NCBI RefSeq assembly: GCF_000710775.1
Contig: NZ_JOJP01000001.1
Location: forward strand, 5,485,471-5,549,470
Origin: Endozoicomonas elysicola
GTDB taxonomy: Bacteria; Pseudomonadota; Gammaproteobacteria; Pseudomonadales; Endozoicomonadaceae
DNA length: 64,000 nucleotides
Direction of reading: 5' to 3'
In this document: positions 60,159 to 64,000 of the stretch, in pieces
Numbering within the stretch: position 1 is the stretch's first letter
Layout of the letters: each line of letters starts with the position of its first letter
Position numbers and translations under genes: made by a program
Notes under the pieces: generated by a model
The model's input: only the letters and a program-made list of their open reading frames with translations
Databases searched by the model: none
Told to the model about the DNA's origin: nothing

Positions 60159-61601
60159 ATGTCTGAGCTGCATATTGCCGACCCGAAGAGGATCGTTGGC
60201 TTTCTAAAAAAGATGAGCTGTGTTGTTGTTGCTACTGTAGCACTGGTTTACTTCACCCGGGATTTCTTTGGTCCAGCCCTGATGTCCAACCTGCCACTGA
60301 ACGGCACCATCTTGTTTGTTTTTATCCTTGGATCTTTTCTCTGCTTTCTCTATGTTACTCATCTGAAAGATGATGTATTGGTTATATCCAGCCTAGATGA
60401 CATCCTTTTTGGGGATGAAGAGAGTCAGCCACCCAAGCTGAAAATGCACCTGATGTCGACAACCGTTGTTCTGCTCAGAAACAACGTTGCCTCATTGGGC
60501 CTGATCAAACTCTCTGCACCAGCGACCAGAGCACTGATCGACTCTCTTCAAGACAGCCTTGATGAAAAGATTGCCTTTATTCGTTACTTCACAGACTTAC
60601 TGGTTTTTATCGGACTGCTCGGTACCTTCCTCGGTCTGACCATTACCATCGGTTCCATCGGTGGTATCCTGGCGGACCTGGCTCAGGGCCTAGGTGGTGA
60701 TGTTGATATTATGACCACTCTGGTAAAGCTCATCAAAGGTCTTGAAGGCCCTCTCGGTGGTATGAGTACTGCGTTCGGATCATCGTTGATGGGGCTGAGT
60801 ACTTCCCTAGTATTGGGCATTCTTCAACTCAACCTAAATAAAGCCAGCAGCTACTTCTCTTCAGCTATGGAAAACTGGCTTGCCCAGCATACTGTTGAGC
60901 ACCTCGCCGGTGGTGGAATGAGTGTTGGTGGTTCACAGACTATAAGCACTGCCCAAGCACCAGTCATTGATAACAGTCAGTTAAGTCAGATCAATCAGCA
61001 GCTGGGTAATATATCCACTATTTTGAAAGGCATTGCAGAGAATGGCTCTATCGGTGAAAAACAATGGACAACACTGACGGATCTGATCAGCAGCAACCAT
61101 AAAGAAATGATCGAGCACACATCCCTGATCACTGGTTCCGTAAAACAGGCAGGGGAGCACATCGAAAATGTAGCCGAGCTTCAGTCTGGCCAATTAGCAG
61201 AGACAGAATTACAGCGCAAAGAAACTGAAAAAATCCGCCAGTTATTCACTACACAGACCGATGCCAGTATCGAAGCGCTTGGAGCAGTTCAGGAAAGCAA
61301 GCACCGTCTGGTTCAAATTGTCACAGCATTGCTTAATGAGCAGAAAACGCTTCATCAAAGCCAACTGAAGACCAGTGAAGGCATGGCTGGAGTAAAGGAT
61401 ACTCTCAAAGAAAAAATCGTCAGTTCCTCAAAAGAATTCAATGATGTTGCCAGCCAGATAGATGGGTGCTCGGAGCAGTTACAAAGCCTCTCAGAAATTG
61501 TTCAGGAAGAAAACCAGAAAACAGAGAAACGCCAGTCCAGACTGGACAAGCTTTTCAATGCCCTGACTAAGGCAGTCATTGATCTCAAAGATAAAATCTA
61601 A
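60159..61601 (+). CDS. SiiB-like MotA/TolQ/ExbB-type proton-channel subunit
   Basis: A 480-aa inner-membrane protein with helices at about 20-34, 50-67, 146-170 and 200-222. The last two hold the MotA/ExbB core: DLLVFIGLLGTFLGLTITIG and GPLGGMSTAFGSSLMGLSTS. A long predicted coiled coil (about residues 270-480) follows, longer than in ExbB and like SiiB (about 464 aa). Together with the SiiA-like protein it should form a proton-driven motor attached to the type I exporter. Confidence 0.8.
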   Translation: MSELHIADPKRIVGFLKKMSCVVVATVALVYFTRDFFGPALMSNLPLNGTILFVFILGSFLCFLYVTHLKDDVLVISSLDDILFGDEESQPPKLKMHLMSTTVVLLRNNVASLGLIKLSAPATRALIDSLQDSLDEKIAFIRYFTDLLVFIGLLGTFLGLTITIGSIGGILADLAQGLGGDVDIMTTLVKLIKGLEGPLGGMSTAFGSSLMGLSTSLVLGILQLNLNKASSYFSSAMENWLAQHTVEHLAGGGMSVGGSQTISTAQAPVIDNSQLSQINQQLGNISTILKGIAENGSIGEKQWTTLTDLISSNHKEMIEHTSLITGSVKQAGEHIENVAELQSGQLAETELQRKETEKIRQLFTTQTDASIEALGAVQESKHRLVQIVTALLNEQKTLHQSQLKTSEGMAGVKDTLKEKIVSSSKEFNDVASQIDGCSEQLQSLSEIVQEENQKTEKRQSRLDKLFNALTKAVIDLKDKI

Positions 61602-61614
61602 AAGCTGATCATTC

Positions 61615-62601
61615 GTGAAAAGACAACTCCCCCAACTACTCTGGTGTCTTGCGGCATCAGTTGCAGCTGCTGAAAGACCAGAATTTATATTCCCTGTAGA
61701 TTGTGACTATGGCATTGACTGCGTCATTCAGAATTATGTAGATAATGACCCGACAGAGGCATATAGGGAATACCAATGTGGCCAGCAGACCTATGATGGC
61801 CATACCGGGACTGATATCAGAATCATCAATCTGCCTCAAATGAACTCAGGCGTAGCAGTGCTGGCTGCTGCTGATGGAAAAGTCGTTGCAACCCGTGATG
61901 GGGTCGCTGACACATACCTTGATCGTAAGAAACGTGATGAAATCAGTAAAACCGGGCTTGGAAATGCGGTAGTTATTGAGCACCCAAATGGCTGGAGAAC
62001 TATTTACGGACACCTCAAAGAAGGTAGCCTGATGGTTCAAAAGGGGGACATTGTCACCAGCGAACAAAAGCTGGGAGACATTGGCCTGTCAGGTTTAACC
62101 GAGTTCCCTCATGTCCATTTTCAAGTTCAATACCTTGGACAAACAACAGATCCCTTTACCGGAATACAGCGATTCTCCGTATGTGGAGATAACACTGACA
62201 ACCTCTGGAGTATGGATGCTTTCAAGCAGGTAACCTATGAACCTGGTTTTTTACTGGATCATGGGTTCAATGACCAACCACCTGCAAATTATAAGGATAT
62301 AGAAAGCGGTGAGTTTAATAACGGTATTGATGAAGGCAGCGATCACCTGTTCTTTTGGGTAAGACTCATTGGACTAGCAGCAGGCTCTCAAATAACCCTG
62401 AACATCACGTCACCAGATAACGAAACGGTAAAGTCCAAAACATTTGATAAACTCAAAACAAGTAAGGCACAAATCTTCTATTACGTAGGGATCAAAAATC
62501 CGGAAGAGCAGTCTGGGAACTGGGTTGGCGAACTGATTTTGAAACAGCCATCACTACCAAAAAGTAGAAAGTCTTTCTCTTATACCAATTCCGCCTTCTA
62601 A
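61615..62601 (+). CDS. Secreted M23-family (LytM) peptidase
   Basis: A 328-aa protein with a signal peptide (cleavage near AAA-ERP at residue 19) and an M23 domain: the HxxxD zinc motif HTGTDIR (His63, Asp67), YGHL (His133) and HxH in FPHVHFQV (His166, His168). All catalytic residues are kept. Residues about 235-312 form a second beta-rich domain (DHLFFWVRLIGLAAGSQITL), unlike typical LytM tails. Start is a GTG 13 nt after the SiiB-like gene. Its last residues YTNSAF and stop come from a MITE end. It may open peptidoglycan for the secretion machine. Confidence 0.82.
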   Translation: MKRQLPQLLWCLAASVAAAERPEFIFPVDCDYGIDCVIQNYVDNDPTEAYREYQCGQQTYDGHTGTDIRIINLPQMNSGVAVLAAADGKVVATRDGVADTYLDRKKRDEISKTGLGNAVVIEHPNGWRTIYGHLKEGSLMVQKGDIVTSEQKLGDIGLSGLTEFPHVHFQVQYLGQTTDPFTGIQRFSVCGDNTDNLWSMDAFKQVTYEPGFLLDHGFNDQPPANYKDIESGEFNNGIDEGSDHLFFWVRLIGLAAGSQITLNITSPDNETVKSKTFDKLKTSKAQIFYYVGIKNPEEQSGNWVGELILKQPSLPKSRKSFSYTNSAF

Positions 62602-62744
62602 ATATGATATCGAGCAAACTATTATGGACTGCTGGGCGAGGCGGAATGACGAGTAATAGCAGGGCTATTGCGAGGAATTCCAACGAAGAGCCAGCTGTTC
62701 AGAATAACTGCGCAGTTCATGTTTAGAAGGTGGAATTTGTATTA
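62580..62744. repeat. MITE-like element, 165 bp, between M23 and ABC genes
   Basis: The 28-nt ends are inverted repeats identical at 24 positions, beginning T(T/A)ATAC(C/A)AATTCC and carrying CCTTCTAAA. The left end encodes the last six residues and stop of the M23 gene; the right end supplies the TAA of the ABC gene (62742-62744). Its interior has no gene. The terminal sequence resembles the element at 45156. Confidence 0.72.
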
Positions 62745-64000
62745 CATCGTCGATGCTGCAGAAGATTGAGAGAGTTCGTCTAAAACACGGTTTCGGCTGT
62801 CATCAGCAATGATGCGCCCTTCTGCCATCACAATAATCCGATCCACCAGCTGTAGCAGATTCATCCGATGTGTGATGAGAATCAGGGTTTGGTTCTCTTG
62901 CATCATACCGGGCAAGCGCTCACAAAAGAGTGTTTCAGTGTAATTATCATAGGCGCTGGTTGGCTCATCCAGAATAGTAAGTCGACTTCGTCGCAGAAGA
63001 GCTCGGGCCAGACAAAGCGCTTGCCGCTGGCCACCGGAAAGATTTTCCCCACGCTCAAGCACTCGATGAGCATACCCGCGGGAACACTGACGTACAAAGC
63101 TATCGATGCCTGCAACATGACAAGCCTCATCCAAACGTTCCGTGGATACAGAGCTTTTACCAAGCATCAGGTTGCTTTTCAGCGTACCGCTGAATACTGA
63201 TGGTTTTTGTGGTGCAATAGCGCAGTGGCTTCGATAATGGTCCAGATTCAAATGACACAGATTCTGCCCATCAATCAGAATATTACCTTCTGAGGGCTCA
63301 ACCAGTCCCTGAAGCATTCGGATCAACGTACTCTTACCAGAACCTGAGGCACCCAGTATGGCAACACGCTCTCCCGGCTCGATCTTAAGGTTAATATCCT
63401 TAAGAACCTCAGACTCAGAAGCAGAGTAGCGATAAGAGACCTTGTCAAATTCTATAAAGCCTCTAAGGGTGGGTACATTTATCTTGTCGTGGCCATCATC
63501 TTCACCAGACAGGCCAAGTAACTCATTAATCTCTCGCAGTGATTTCAGGGAGAAGCTCAACCGGTTAACAGCCATGGCCAGATTCATCAATGGCGCAATG
63601 GCTCGGCTACCCAGAATAATGCAGGCAAATAGTGAGCCTGGGGAAATATTGCCACTATGAATTTGATAAACTCCAAGAACCAGCATTCCAATCACAACGC
63701 ATTGAGTCGCACTGGCTACAACCGTATTGAGTAAAACATTCGACTGCTTACTCATTAATGAAGCGCTGGCCGAGTTAGTCACCAGCCCTCGCCAGCGAGC
63801 CAGGGCTTTGCGTCCTGCTCCCAGTGTTTTAATAGCCTCCAGTTCTGAGCTGACTTCATAGAGGAAAGTGCTCTTCGCATTATTCACCTTGGTCAGTTGA
63901 TTTGCCTGCTCACGCGAACGCCGATAGCTGAAGATCGTGATGGGTATCAGGCAGGCAGCAATGACCAATGGAACCATCACCATTACTCCACCAATCAAAC
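62742..64000 (-). CDS. Type I secretion ABC transporter (SiiF/LapB-like), N-terminus beyond window
   Basis: C-terminal 418 residues of an ABC exporter fused to its membrane domain. Part of the membrane domain is visible (to about residue 150 of the fragment), then the ATPase: FDKVSYRY, Walker A GASGSGKST, Q-loop IAPQKPSVFSGTL, signature LSGGQRQAL, Walker B LTILDEPTSAYD and switch His in LITHRMNLLQLVDRII. LapB/SiiF exporters move large RTX-type adhesins; the diagnostic N-terminal C39-like domain lies outside the window. It runs convergent to the M23 gene, with a MITE between. Confidence 0.88.
   Translation of the reverse strand, partial: LIGGVMVMVPLVIAACLIPITIFSYRRSREQANQLTKVNNAKSTFLYEVSSELEAIKTLGAGRKALARWRGLVTNSASASLMSKQSNVLLNTVVASATQCVVIGMLVLGVYQIHSGNISPGSLFACIILGSRAIAPLMNLAMAVNRLSFSLKSLREINELLGLSGEDDGHDKINVPTLRGFIEFDKVSYRYSASESEVLKDINLKIEPGERVAILGASGSGKSTLIRMLQGLVEPSEGNILIDGQNLCHLNLDHYRSHCAIAPQKPSVFSGTLKSNLMLGKSSVSTERLDEACHVAGIDSFVRQCSRGYAHRVLERGENLSGGQRQALCLARALLRRSRLTILDEPTSAYDNYTETLFCERLPGMMQENQTLILITHRMNLLQLVDRIIVMAEGRIIADDSRNRVLDELSQSSAASTM

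Overview
The window looks like chromosome of a marine, host-associated gammaproteobacterium, most likely Oceanospirillales close to Endozoicomonas. This rests on gene content: a Vibrio-like hut heme locus, an SPI-4-like adhesin exporter, TRAP uronate uptake, and eukaryote-like proteins (OTU-type protease, Ser/Thr kinase) scattered among metabolic genes. It is an inference; no rRNA or marker gene is present. No tRNA, rRNA, CRISPR array or prophage was seen.

Layout. (1) 1-7879, minus strand: a hexuronate/hexonate operon, dctPQM TRAP transporter, RspB-like dehydrogenase, uxuA, kdgR, uxuB and kdgK (cut by the window edge). It imports a sugar acid and leads it through fructuronate, mannonate and KDG to KDPG, with its own KdgR regulator. 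(2) 8514-9593: a secreted EEP-family nuclease/phosphatase. (3) 9715-23955: an iron-regulated heme locus with two TonB-dependent receptors, a DCC-family protein, tonB-exbB-exbD-hutB-hutC-hutD and hutW-hutX. Four Fur-like boxes mark its promoters, and a membrane AAA+ ATPase gene sits between its two halves. (4) 24038-27936: an OTU-like cysteine protease with membrane segments, an amino-sugar pair (aminotransferase plus Gfo/Idh/MocA oxidoreductase) and a small secreted protein. (5) 28080-34505: purine catabolism, with an AzgA-type permease divergent from xdhA-xdhB-xdhC; two RutR-like boxes lie between them. (6) 34582-35880: a Ser/Thr kinase-like protein. (7) 36013-40675: a YihG-type acyltransferase facing a pqiA-pqiA-mce lipid-transport operon with six MCE domains. 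(8) 40942-51024: housekeeping and small genes (DeoR regulator, PdxA-family enzyme, hslR, yrfG, nudE, cysQ, yhhN, a racemase), lipoproteins, a secreted phosphoesterase and one MITE. (9) 51356-54395: an NCS2 xanthine/urate-type permease, a Tsx-like porin and a RutR-type regulator, which together probably form one nucleobase uptake unit linked to region 5. (10) 54415-56675: small hypothetical and secreted proteins. (11) 56696-64000: a type I secretion locus with HlyD, TolC and ABC components plus a SiiA/SiiB-like proton-channel pair and an M23 peptidase, resembling the Salmonella SPI-4 exporter of a giant adhesin. A second MITE there supplies the stop codons of both flanking genes.

Many coding starts were moved inside the longest open frame where a Shine-Dalgarno sequence, family alignment or an overlapping terminator argued for it; each case is stated.
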